The position numbers and the translations under genes are program-made. From positions 1 to 11,445 of the forward strand of contig JAFYLV010000199.1 of NCBI GenBank assembly GCA_017556885.1: a DNA stretch of 11,445 bases, in the 5' to 3' direction. The notes under the pieces were generated by a model. It did not search any database, had not been told where the DNA came from, and was given only the letters and a program-made list of their open reading frames with translations. Each line of letters begins with the position of its first letter. Within the stretch, counting starts at the first letter, position 1. The DNA is from Clostridia bacterium. GTDB taxonomy: Bacteria; Bacillota; Clostridia; Oscillospirales; QAMX01. Positions 1 through 7,508 of this stretch are shown here, in pieces.

Positions 1-318
1 CATTCGCTGGTGGAGGAGATGCTCAGCCGTGGTGAGCTGACCCGCGAGGAGGCAAAGGTGTATCCAAACCGAAACCTCATCACCCGTGCCGTCGGTACCG
101 AAGCGGATGTAAAAACCGATTTATTCGAGATCCCGCTGTATAAGGATGAATATATTCTGATTTGTACCGACGGATTGACCAACTGTGTCGATGAGCAGGA
201 GATCCTCTATGAGGTCGCAAATGTCGAGGATACGGATTCCTGCTGCGATCGTCTCATTGATATCGCCATGCAGCGCGGCGCACCGGACAATGTTTCGGTG
301 GTACTTCTGAAGATTTAG
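1..318 (+). CDS. prpC: PP2C-family Ser/Thr protein phosphatase, C-terminal part (5' end outside window)
   Basis: The gene is cut by the left edge; the reading frame is open from base 1 and gives 105 C-terminal residues of a protein usually about 240 long. These enzymes remove phosphate from Ser/Thr using two Mn2+/Mg2+ ions in the cytoplasm and reverse the work of the partner PASTA kinase. Visible family motifs are the opening His-Ser-Leu-Val with a following Glu-Glu, the PNRNLITRAVG segment, the metal-site Asp in ICTDGLTN, and the closing GAPDNVSVVLL whose Asp-Asn ends the metal centre. The stop codon overlaps the ribosome-binding site of the next gene, the kinase, 11 nt downstream, so the two are almost certainly co-transcribed. 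The phosphatase-kinase pairing is the standard prpC/prkC (stp/stk) arrangement of Firmicutes. The family call is firm; the symbol is by analogy with B. subtilis. Confidence 0.93.
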   Translation, partial: HSLVEEMLSRGELTREEAKVYPNRNLITRAVGTEADVKTDLFEIPLYKDEYILICTDGLTNCVDEQEILYEVANVEDTDSCCDRLIDIAMQRGAPDNVSVVLLKI

Positions 319-329
319 GAGATACGGTT

Positions 330-2324
330 ATGGATAAATATCTTGGCAGTGTACTTTCCTCCCGTTATGAGATTCTTGAGATCATCGGCAACGGTGGAAT
401 GTCTGTTGTATATAAGGCCCGTGATCTGCGGCTTAACCGTCTGGTTGCAATTAAGATCCTGAAGGACGATGCCTTTGCAGATGAAGAGCTGCGCCTGCGC
501 TTCCGTACGGAATCTGAGGCGGTCGCTCAGCTCAACCATCCGAATATTGTCAATATTTTTGACGTCAGTTCCACCGATGATATGGAATATATCGTTATGG
601 AGCTTATTGACGGCATTACGCTTCACCAATATATGAAGAAGCGCGGAACCTTACCGATGAAGGAAGTACTTTTCTTTGTCTCGCAGATTCTGAAGGCACT
701 GGATCATGCCCACAACCGAAATATCGTTCACCGCGATATTAAACCCCAGAATATGATGCTTCTGCGCGACGGTACGCTGAAGGTTACCGATTTCGGAATC
801 GCACGTATCACGTCAAAGCAGAAGACACTGACCAATAATGCCTTTGGATCCGTGCATTATATTGCGCCCGAGCAGGCAAGGGGAGAGCAGACCGACGGCA
901 GAACGGATATCTATTCCGTCGGCGTTATTCTCTACGAGATGCTGACCGGTCGGCTTCCCTTTGAGGGAGATTCCCCGCTTGCCATTGCGATTCAGCATCT
1001 GAATTCCACACCGGTTTCTCCCAGCGAAATCAATCCGGATATTCCCAAGTCCTTTGAGGGTATCGTTATGAAGGCCATGTCTGTCATGCCGGAACAGCGG
1101 TATTCCAATGCCATGTCCATGCTCGCCGATTTTGAGGAATTTAAGGCAAATCCCAACATGACCGTACGTCAGGAGATCATGGAGGACGAGCCTGAGTTTG
1201 AAACCAAGAAGATCGAAAAGCTGACCGGACTTGAAGGCGGCGAGGCGGCCGATGCCGTTACCGCCGGAAATGAGGAGAAAATGGCGAAGCGCAGAACAAA
1301 GAAGAAATCCCGTTTGTTCCCGGGCGGCGTTGCGGCACCGGTTATTGCGGGCATCGTAACGACGGTGCTTTTGGTTGGACTTGCGGTTACGGCAGTCGTG
1401 TGGGCGTTCTCCAGCGGCGGTGCGGATAATGTTACGCTTCCGAAACTTGAGGGTATGACCCTTGCCGAGGCGCAGGCTTTTCTTGCCGCAGACTCCAGAT
1501 TTGCAAACCTGAACATCGTTTGTGAAAGCGAGCGCAACGACACCACCGTTCCTAAGGGACAGATCATTGAAATGAAACCTAAGATGGGCACGGTTGTCCG
1601 CGATACCTCTACGGTCAATGTTGTGGTTTCTCTTGGCCCGCTTACGGTTCTTTTGAATGATGTTTCCGGTAAGACCACCATTGAAGGAACAAACGCTCTT
1701 AAGACGTACCTTGCCTCCAACGGCCTTTACGGCTTGTCTTATCAGAATAAGTATGAGTCCTCCGATACCTTTGCCAAGGATACCATCATCCGGACTGAGC
1801 CTGAGGCCGGTAAAGAGGTCAAAGCCGGCGATATTATCTATATCGTCATCAGCTCCGGTCCTGATATTGAGGAAATTCCCATGCCGAATTTGCTTGGTTT
1901 GGATGTAGAGGCGGCAAAGAGCCTTCTTTCCGATAATAAGCTGACCTGGGAGGTTATTGAGCAGTATTCCGATCTGCCTGTCGGAACTGTCATCATGCAG
2001 AGCGTTGCCAAGGATACTATGATTGCACAGACCAGTGTCGTGCAGATCACCGTAAGCAAGGGACTGGAGGAAGACGTAGAGGACGATCCTCAAATCGGCG
2101 GAACGGTTCAGACCACTTACGTTTTCAAAGTTGAGATCCCTGCGCACAGTGCAGAATATTCCGTTAAGATCATGCAGGACGGCAATGAGGTCTATAACAG
2201 TGCACATGGCCCGGATGCCGAAGAGATATCTGCGATCCTCGTAGGTATGTCCGGAGGAGCCTCCAGCGTCGTTGTGCTGGTCAACGACGATATTTGGTCC
2301 ACGGAAACCGTGCAATTCCGCTGA
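330..2324 (+). CDS. prkC: PASTA-domain membrane Ser/Thr protein kinase (PrkC/Stk1 type)
   Basis: This 664-residue receptor kinase has a cytoplasmic Hanks-type kinase domain at about 12-271: glycine loop GNGGMS at 20-25, ATP lysine K42 (VAIK), helix-C glutamate E61, catalytic HRD with D136, DFG at 154-156 and APE at 179-181. The activation segment carries several threonines for autophosphorylation. A Lys/Arg-rich juxtamembrane stretch precedes one membrane helix at about 334-360. Outside lie three PASTA repeats (about 368-437, 438-511, 516-582), which in this family bind muropeptides or lipid II. An acidic linker and an 82-residue C-terminal domain (583-664) follow; I do not recognise that domain. 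The ATG is preceded by AGGAG at 317-321 with 8 nt spacing. The kinase regulates cell-wall growth, dormancy exit and translation factors. It overlaps rsgA by one base, and RsgA is a known PrkC target in B. subtilis. Confidence 0.97.
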   Translation: MDKYLGSVLSSRYEILEIIGNGGMSVVYKARDLRLNRLVAIKILKDDAFADEELRLRFRTESEAVAQLNHPNIVNIFDVSSTDDMEYIVMELIDGITLHQYMKKRGTLPMKEVLFFVSQILKALDHAHNRNIVHRDIKPQNMMLLRDGTLKVTDFGIARITSKQKTLTNNAFGSVHYIAPEQARGEQTDGRTDIYSVGVILYEMLTGRLPFEGDSPLAIAIQHLNSTPVSPSEINPDIPKSFEGIVMKAMSVMPEQRYSNAMSMLADFEEFKANPNMTVRQEIMEDEPEFETKKIEKLTGLEGGEAADAVTAGNEEKMAKRRTKKKSRLFPGGVAAPVIAGIVTTVLLVGLAVTAVVWAFSSGGADNVTLPKLEGMTLAEAQAFLAADSRFANLNIVCESERNDTTVPKGQIIEMKPKMGTVVRDTSTVNVVVSLGPLTVLLNDVSGKTTIEGTNALKTYLASNGLYGLSYQNKYESSDTFAKDTIIRTEPEAGKEVKAGDIIYIVISSGPDIEEIPMPNLLGLDVEAAKSLLSDNKLTWEVIEQYSDLPVGTVIMQSVAKDTMIAQTSVVQITVSKGLEEDVEDDPQIGGTVQTTYVFKVEIPAHSAEYSVKIMQDGNEVYNSAHGPDAEEISAILVGMSGGASSVVVLVNDDIWSTETVQFR

Positions 2325-3238
2325 TGGCTGATAAAATTCTCTGTGGGCGAGTCATCTCCAACCGCTCCAGCGGCGATATCCACGTACTCTGCAATGAAAG
2401 CATTTTTCGCTGCAGGGCATTGGGGAAGCTTCGCCGTGATCCCCCTGTCCCTGGCGATCTTGTTTCCGTTCGGTGCGAGACGGAGGATGTGGGAACGGTT
2501 TTGGAGATCCTTCCACGTAAAAACCGTCTTACGCGTCCTGCGGTTGCCAACGTTGACCGGCTGATCCTGGTTGTTAGTGAGGCGGAGCCCGCCACCGACC
2601 GGCGATATATCGATCATATGAGCGCGATGGCCGCATATATGGGTGCTGAGACCGTCCTTTGCATCAATAAATGTGATGTTGCCGATGGTGAGTGCTTGCG
2701 GGCGGTGTATGAAAAAGCCGGATTCCGTACGGTTTCTGTCAGCGCGTTGCGGGGAGAAGGGATCGAACTCCTTACTTCCTTTTTGACGGATGGTGTTACG
2801 GTATTTGCCGGAAACTCCGGTGTCGGCAAATCAAGTATTTTGAATCGGCTTCTGCCCGGCGTTGAGCTTGCCACCGGTGAGCTCAGCCGAGGGATCGGCC
2901 GAGGAAAGAATACGACCCGGCATGTTACGCTGCATACGTCAGGCTACGGAGGCTTTGTCTGCGATACCCCCGGATTTTCTACTTTTGATCCGATTGAGAT
3001 GGGTATGACGGATATTGACCGTCTTCCGTTGTGCTTTCCGGAGTTTGTTGACAGGTTGAGCGGTTGCCGCTATACCGACTGCGGCCATACCACGGAAGAG
3101 GATTGTGCTATTGTTGATGCGGTCCGGGCCGGTGAGATCGATGCAGATCGGCATGCCTGCTATGTGGAGTTGTTTCACACGCTGAAAGACTATCAGCGAA
3201 GAAACCCCGAGTTATTCCGTAAAAATCAGCGAATCTGA
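2324..3238 (+). CDS. rsgA: Ribosome small-subunit-dependent GTPase RsgA (CpgA/YloQ)
   Basis: RsgA is a circularly permuted GTPase that checks late 30S subunit maturation. The 304-residue product has an N-terminal OB-fold (about 1-70), then GTPase motifs in permuted order: G4 NKCD at 115-118, G1 P-loop GNSGVGKSS at 163-171, and G3 DTPG at 214-217. The C-terminal zinc site Cys-x4-Cys-x-His-x5-Cys is complete (C248, C253, H255, C261). I chose the ATG at 2324, whose A is the last base of the kinase stop (TGATG); an in-frame TTG at 2294 would extend into prkC with no gain at the OB-fold. There is no good Shine-Dalgarno before this ATG, so translation is probably coupled to prkC. Length and all motifs are normal for the family. 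In many Firmicutes rpe and a thiamine pyrophosphokinase gene follow; here lgt does. Confidence 0.97.
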   Translation: MADKILCGRVISNRSSGDIHVLCNESIFRCRALGKLRRDPPVPGDLVSVRCETEDVGTVLEILPRKNRLTRPAVANVDRLILVVSEAEPATDRRYIDHMSAMAAYMGAETVLCINKCDVADGECLRAVYEKAGFRTVSVSALRGEGIELLTSFLTDGVTVFAGNSGVGKSSILNRLLPGVELATGELSRGIGRGKNTTRHVTLHTSGYGGFVCDTPGFSTFDPIEMGMTDIDRLPLCFPEFVDRLSGCRYTDCGHTTEEDCAIVDAVRAGEIDADRHACYVELFHTLKDYQRRNPELFRKNQRI

Positions 3239-3242
3239 CTGC

Positions 3243-3248
3243 AAGGAG
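3243..3248 (+). promoter_or_regulatory. Ribosome-binding site of lgt
   Basis: AAGGAG lies 11 nt before the ATG at 3260. It decides the start: an upstream in-frame GTG at 3248 overlaps this Shine-Dalgarno itself and so cannot use it. The site sits in the 21-nt gap after rsgA, so lgt can initiate independently of rsgA translation. Confidence 0.7.
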
Positions 3249-3259
3249 TGAACCTTGTT

Positions 3260-4135
3260 ATGAATACAGTTTCCTTTCCGGCCTTTGGAATCGAGTTGGA
3301 ACTCAACCGCGTTGCCTTTACGATCGGCTCTTGGCCGGTATACTGGTACGGGATTATTATTGCTTGCGGCTTTGCCCTCGCAGTGATCTATGCCTCTGTT
3401 CGTGCAAAAAAAACGGGGCTTTCCCCGGATACTTTGCTGGACGGTGTGCTTATCGGAGCCCCTGTCGGAATTATCTGCGCTCGGTTATACTACTGTCTTT
3501 TTCATTTCTCTTCGTATGCCGAAAATCCGGCATCTATCGTCCGGATCTGGGACGGTGGACTTGCGATTTACGGCGGTGTGATCGGTGCTTTTCTGACGGT
3601 GATTATTTTCTGCCGTGTTAAGAAGATATCCACCGGAAATCTTCTGGATCTTTTGGCTATGGGGCTTCTTATCGGTCAGTCCATAGGCCGTTGGGGGAAT
3701 TTCTTCAATGCAGAGGCATTTGGCCGCGATATTATCGCCGCAGCTGACGGAAGCCTGCCCTTCTATGCAATGATCCTATCCAATCATCCGCACGCCGCGG
3801 TCCACCCCTTGTTTCTGTATGAATCCTTGCTCAATGCAGTTCTGTTTATCGCGCTTCACTTTTTCTTTAATAAGCGCAAGTTTAATGGAGAGATCTTCCT
3901 TCTGTATATGGCGGGCTACGGACTGATTCGATCCTTCACCGAAGGGATACGCGGAAACGACGCGCTGCTTATCTGGAACACGAACATTCGCGTGTCCCAG
4001 CTGCTTGCGGTGCTCTTTACGATCGGATCCCTTGCGGTACTATTTTTTATTCTTTACAAACGGCGTTCGGTAAAAAACGAAGCTGCTTTTGAAGATATGA
4101 TGACAACGATTAACAATGAAGAAGGTAATGAATAA
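3260..4135 (+). CDS. lgt: Prolipoprotein diacylglyceryl transferase Lgt
   Basis: Lgt moves a diacylglyceryl group from phosphatidylglycerol onto the lipobox cysteine of prelipoproteins, the first step of lipoprotein maturation, in the cytoplasmic membrane. The 291-residue product is strongly hydrophobic with about seven membrane segments. The Lgt signature GRWGNFFNAEAFG begins at G143, giving the conserved R144 and N147. Other family marks are DGGLAIYGG, HPLFLYES starting at H182, and the late RSFTEGIRGND with R224 and E228, matching the second essential arginine region of E. coli Lgt. The C-terminus ends in a short charged, Asn/Glu-rich cytoplasmic tail. The gene follows rsgA by 21 nt and overlaps folD by one base (TAATG). 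Function is clear; its place directly after rsgA is less common than rpe in this neighbourhood. Confidence 0.96.
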   Translation: MNTVSFPAFGIELELNRVAFTIGSWPVYWYGIIIACGFALAVIYASVRAKKTGLSPDTLLDGVLIGAPVGIICARLYYCLFHFSSYAENPASIVRIWDGGLAIYGGVIGAFLTVIIFCRVKKISTGNLLDLLAMGLLIGQSIGRWGNFFNAEAFGRDIIAAADGSLPFYAMILSNHPHAAVHPLFLYESLLNAVLFIALHFFFNKRKFNGEIFLLYMAGYGLIRSFTEGIRGNDALLIWNTNIRVSQLLAVLFTIGSLAVLFFILYKRRSVKNEAAFEDMMTTINNEEGNE

Positions 4136-4989
4136 TGGCTATTTTAATGGACGGAAAGGCGCTTGCCGAAAAGCGCCGCGGAGAGATCGCGCTCAAAGCA
4201 GAAAAGCTTAAGGAGCTTGGCGTTGAGCCTGCTCTTGCGGTGATCCTTGTGGGAGATGATCCTGCATCCGAACTGTATGTTCGAAATAAGCACAAAGCCT
4301 GTGAGCGCTGCGGAATCAAGAGCCTGCAGTATGCGCTGCCTGCCGATACCACCCGTGAGCAGCTGGATGCGCTGGTCGATGAGCTGAACGCAGATCCCTC
4401 TGTCAGCGGTATTCTGATCCAGTCTCCGCTGCCGAAAGGTCTTCCGGAGCGTGAGATCGTTGCGCGTATTTCTCCCGATAAGGATGTGGATGCGTTCCAT
4501 CCTGAGAATGTTGGCCGTATCATGCGTGGAGATTATTTGATGCGTCCCTGCACGCCCGCCGGTGTTATGGATTTCTTTGAGGAATATGATATTCCTCTCG
4601 CCGGCAAGGAGGCTGTGGTCGTCGGTCGGTCCGATATCGTCGGAAAGCCCATGGCTATGCTGCTTCTCCAGGCCAATGCAACGGTTACCATCTGCCATTC
4701 CAAGACGGCCGATCTCGGTGAGGTTACACGCCGTGCGGACGTGCTGGTGGTTGCCGTTGGTCGTGCCGGACTTATCCGCGGCGATATGATCAAGCCCGGT
4801 GCCTGTGTGATCGATGTTGGTATGAACCGCGTAGACGGTAAATTTGTCGGCGATGTTGCCTTTGATGAGGCGGAAAAGGTCGCCGGTTACATCACGCCGG
4901 TTCCCGGCGGAGTCGGCCCTATGACAGTCACCGAACTGATGGAGAATACCGTAACCGCTGCTGCTGCGCAGAACGGTATCAAGCTTTAA
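4135..4989 (+). CDS. folD: Bifunctional methylenetetrahydrofolate dehydrogenase / methenyltetrahydrofolate cyclohydrolase
   Basis: FolD interconverts 5,10-methylene-, 5,10-methenyl- and 10-formyl-tetrahydrofolate, supplying one-carbon units for purines, formyl-Met and the acetogenic-type C1 pathway in the cytoplasm. The 284-residue length is typical. Tyr48 and Lys52 (YVRNK) match the catalytic Tyr-x3-Lys pair. QSPLPKGL, DKDVDAFHPENVGR and PCTPAGVMDF line the folate site. The NADP-binding segment GRSDIVGKPMA starts at G164, and the closing TPVPGGVGPMT signature is intact. The start ATG overlaps the lgt stop by one base and has GAAGG about 9 nt upstream. The next gene begins directly after its TAA with no gap, pointing to co-translation in the operon. 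Confidence 0.98.
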   Translation: MAILMDGKALAEKRRGEIALKAEKLKELGVEPALAVILVGDDPASELYVRNKHKACERCGIKSLQYALPADTTREQLDALVDELNADPSVSGILIQSPLPKGLPEREIVARISPDKDVDAFHPENVGRIMRGDYLMRPCTPAGVMDFFEEYDIPLAGKEAVVVGRSDIVGKPMAMLLLQANATVTICHSKTADLGEVTRRADVLVVAVGRAGLIRGDMIKPGACVIDVGMNRVDGKFVGDVAFDEAEKVAGYITPVPGGVGPMTVTELMENTVTAAAAQNGIKL

Positions 4990-6219
4990 ATGGCTAAGAA
5001 GATCGTTGTGATCGGTGCCGGTCCCGCGGGAATGATGGCAGCAATCGCGGCAGCTGAAGCCGGTGCCGAGGTGACGATCCTTGAGCGGAATCCACGTCCC
5101 GGCAGGAAGCTTGCCATCACAGGCAAAGGTCGCTGTAATGTGACCAATGCATGTGAAATGCGAGAGTTTCTGACCCATGTTACCTCTGACCCAAGATTCC
5201 TTTATAGCACACTGTCTGCTTTTTCCTGTGCGGATGTGATGCAATTTGTGGAAGAACTTGGTGTTCCACTGAAGGTTGAGCGCGGCGCAAGAGTTTTTCC
5301 TGTGTCTGACCGGGCGCAGGATGTGGTTGATGCATTTTGTGCAGAGATGCGAAGACATGGAGTAAATCTTGTCTGCGACCGAGCAACGGCGCTTGAATAT
5401 GACTGCGAGGGAAGACCCTCTGCGGTCGTCGGTGAAGCCGGAAAATATCCCTGTAATGCGGTGATCATTGCCACAGGCGGTTGCTCCTATCCGCTGACCG
5501 GATCCACAGGTGACGGCTATATCTTTGCCCGCGCTGCCGGACATACGGTTATCCAACCGCGTCCCTCTCTGGTGCCTCTTGTTTCTCCGGATCGTTTCTG
5601 CGCCGACTGTATGGGACTGTCTCTGCGGAATGTCCGTGTCACGCTATTCCGTGAGGATAAAGAGATTTATTCCGATTTTGGCGAGATGCTCTTTACGCAT
5701 TTCGGCTTGTCCGGTCCCTGTATCCTTTCTGCATCCACCCGAATGGAGAAGAAGGGGCGATATCGTGTGGTTATCGATTTGAAACCTGCCCTTACCGATG
5801 CACAACTGGATGCCAGAATTCTACGTGAGATCGATGAGAGTCCTCGGCGCGAGCTGCGCGGTCTTCTGCGGACGCTTGTTCCCGGGAAAATGTTAGATCC
5901 TTTTATTGTCCGTAATGGATTTGATGCAAATAAACGATCCGCAGAGCTTTCGCGTGGTGACAGAGAAGATATCATTCGTGCACTTCGTGAGCTGACGATT
6001 CCGATCAGCGGCATGCGCCCAATTGACGAGGCGATTGTCACTGCCGGTGGAGTCAATACGCGCGAGATTGACCCGAAAACCATGGAGTCCAGGAAAATTA
6101 AAGGACTGTATTTTGCCGGTGAGGTCATGGACGTATCTGCGGAGACCGGCGGTTACAATCTGCAGATCGCCTTTGCCACCGGCCGCGCCTCCGGTATTGC
6201 CGCTGCAAATGAATTTTAA
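4990..6219 (+). CDS. BaiN/HI0933 (YhiN)-family NAD(P)/FAD-dependent oxidoreductase
   Basis: This 409-residue flavoprotein belongs to the family known as HI0933-like, YhiN, BaiN or 'aminoacetone oxidase family', whose cellular substrate is mostly unknown. It opens with an FAD Rossmann motif GAGPAG at 9-14 and the acidic ribose-binding E32, then the family hallmark GRKLAITGKGRCNVTN at 38-53. A central ATGGCSYPLTGSTGDGY segment and a C-terminal FAD contact (YFAGEVMDVSAETGGYN from Y374) complete the fold. No membrane helix or signal peptide is visible. The ATG follows the folD stop with zero spacing and has no clear Shine-Dalgarno, so it probably depends on folD translation. The same gene often precedes cmk in Clostridia, which supports the assignment but not a specific reaction. 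Some gut members act in bile-acid dehydroxylation; nothing here shows that role. Confidence 0.93.
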   Translation: MAKKIVVIGAGPAGMMAAIAAAEAGAEVTILERNPRPGRKLAITGKGRCNVTNACEMREFLTHVTSDPRFLYSTLSAFSCADVMQFVEELGVPLKVERGARVFPVSDRAQDVVDAFCAEMRRHGVNLVCDRATALEYDCEGRPSAVVGEAGKYPCNAVIIATGGCSYPLTGSTGDGYIFARAAGHTVIQPRPSLVPLVSPDRFCADCMGLSLRNVRVTLFREDKEIYSDFGEMLFTHFGLSGPCILSASTRMEKKGRYRVVIDLKPALTDAQLDARILREIDESPRRELRGLLRTLVPGKMLDPFIVRNGFDANKRSAELSRGDREDIIRALRELTIPISGMRPIDEAIVTAGGVNTREIDPKTMESRKIKGLYFAGEVMDVSAETGGYNLQIAFATGRASGIAAANEF

Positions 6220-6240
6220 TTATGGATGGGTGTAGTACAT

Positions 6241-6921
6241 ATGGAAAAGACATACCGTATCGCCATTGACGGCCCCTCGGGTGCCGGAAAATCTACCATA
6301 TCCCGCCAAGTTGCTGCGGAGCTCGGAATCCTCTATGTGGATACCGGTGCGATCTACCGCGCGGTTGGGTTGTTTATGCTCCGTGCAGGGGTTGACCCTT
6401 CGGTTGCTGAAGCGGTAGCGCCAAAGCTTTCTTCTGTATCTGTACGCCTTGCCTATGACGGACGCGGGCAGCGTATTTTCCTCGGAGATGAGGATGTGTC
6501 CGATCTGATCCGTACCCCCGATGCCTCGCGTGCGGCATCGCAGGTTTCCGCTCATCCCGTAGTCCGCGAGTTCTTGCTGGAGATGCAGCGCGATATTGCG
6601 CGACATTCCAGCTGCATTATGGATGGTCGCGATATCGGTACGGTCGTTCTGCCGGATGCCGAACTGAAAATATTTCTGACTGCAGATGCGGAAGATCGTG
6701 CCCGCCGCCGTTGCTTAGAACTCTCGGAGCGCGGAACCCCTCAGGCCTTTGATGACGTATTGCGGGATATGATCGAGCGTGATGAACGCGATAAAAATCG
6801 TCCGGTAGCCCCCCTTCGTCAGGCAGATGACGCCGTTCTTTTAGATACCACCGGAAATGAGCTGGAGGATAGCATTGCGGCTGTGCTCAAGATCGTCCGG
6901 GAGAAATTTGCGGAGTTATAA
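6241..6921 (+). CDS. cmk: (d)CMP kinase (cytidylate kinase)
   Basis: Cmk phosphorylates CMP and dCMP to the diphosphates with ATP, recycling pyrimidine nucleotides from RNA and phospholipid turnover in the cytoplasm. The 226-residue product has the P-loop GPSGAGKST at 11-19, the YVDTGAIYRAV nucleotide-monophosphate segment, DGRDIGT at 128-134 and the RDERDKNRPVAPL lid region with the CMP-binding arginines. I chose the ATG at 6241, which places the P-loop at the normal distance from the N-terminus and follows a GGATGGGTG purine-rich stretch at 6224-6232. An in-frame ATG at 6226 would add five residues and has only AT-rich sequence upstream. The gene lies 21 nt after the FAD protein and 2 nt before plsC. 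Confidence 0.96.
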   Translation: MEKTYRIAIDGPSGAGKSTISRQVAAELGILYVDTGAIYRAVGLFMLRAGVDPSVAEAVAPKLSSVSVRLAYDGRGQRIFLGDEDVSDLIRTPDASRAASQVSAHPVVREFLLEMQRDIARHSSCIMDGRDIGTVVLPDAELKIFLTADAEDRARRRCLELSERGTPQAFDDVLRDMIERDERDKNRPVAPLRQADDAVLLDTTGNELEDSIAAVLKIVREKFAEL

Positions 6922-6923
6922 AA

Positions 6924-7508
6924 ATGTATCGGATTTTGGTTTGGTTGGTTTCTTTTGCCTATAAGATTGCCTTTCGTTACCAGCTTCGCGGTGTTGAAAA
7001 TGTGCGCGGTAAAGGACCGTTTATCATCTGTCCCAATCACGAGCAGGCGGACGACCCCTTTTATGTTATGTTTGCAACGAGTCCGGAACGTCTTGCCCTG
7101 ATGGCGAAACACGAACTGTTTGAATATTGCAAGCTTTTTTCAGATTTTCTTTCCTGGGGCGGTGCTTTCCCGGTTAACCGGGATAAGAACGGTCTTTCTG
7201 CGGTTAAAACTGCCATCATGGCCCTGCGAAAAGGGAAGAAGGTCGTCATTTTCCCGGAAGGAAGACGTGTCCACGAGGGAGAATCTCACGACCCGTTGGG
7301 TGGCGTAGCTATGCTTGCCCTGCGTGAGAAGGTGCCTCTGTTGCCGGTCAATATCCATCGGAGAAAGGGCTTTGTCTGGCGTAAGGTCATTGTCACATTC
7401 GGTGAGCCGGTGAGCTATACCTGCGAGGGGAAGCCGGACCGCGCGGATTATGACCGTGTCTCGCAGGATTTGATGGATCGCATCTGGGCATTGGAACCGA
7501 AAAAATGA
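6924..7508 (+). CDS. plsC: PlsC-type 1-acylglycerol-3-phosphate acyltransferase
   Basis: PlsC-family enzymes acylate lysophosphatidic acid to phosphatidic acid, the precursor of membrane phospholipids, at the inner face of the membrane. The 194-residue product has a short hydrophobic N-terminus (about 4-17) and the four acyltransferase blocks: NHEQADD with catalytic H39 and D44 (H-x4-D), GGAFPVNRD, FPEGRR at 110-115 (glycerol-phosphate contact) and VPLLPVNIHR. The FPEG block carries RR where TR is commoner, a small variation. CGGAG at 6911-6915 sits 8 nt before the ATG. Its TGA overlaps the ispH ATG by four bases (ATGA), so the two are translationally coupled. The cmk-plsC-ispH order is widespread in Clostridia. 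The exact acceptor lipid is inferred from the family. Confidence 0.93.
   Translation: MYRILVWLVSFAYKIAFRYQLRGVENVRGKGPFIICPNHEQADDPFYVMFATSPERLALMAKHELFEYCKLFSDFLSWGGAFPVNRDKNGLSAVKTAIMALRKGKKVVIFPEGRRVHEGESHDPLGGVAMLALREKVPLLPVNIHRRKGFVWRKVIVTFGEPVSYTCEGKPDRADYDRVSQDLMDRIWALEPKK

Noticed and set aside
813..2315. 500-codon open frame on the minus strand across prkC
   Set aside because: It lies antisense to a motif-complete kinase, its translation is rich in Arg, His and Asn with no recognisable domain, and it follows from codon bias of the real gene.
3248..3259. GTG start for lgt at 3248
   Set aside because: It overlaps the Shine-Dalgarno AAGGAG and has no other ribosome-binding site upstream; the ATG at 3260 fits better.
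4144..5556. 470-codon open frame on the minus strand across folD and the FAD protein
   Set aside because: It spans the junction of two clear plus-strand genes and shows no domain; a codon-bias shadow.
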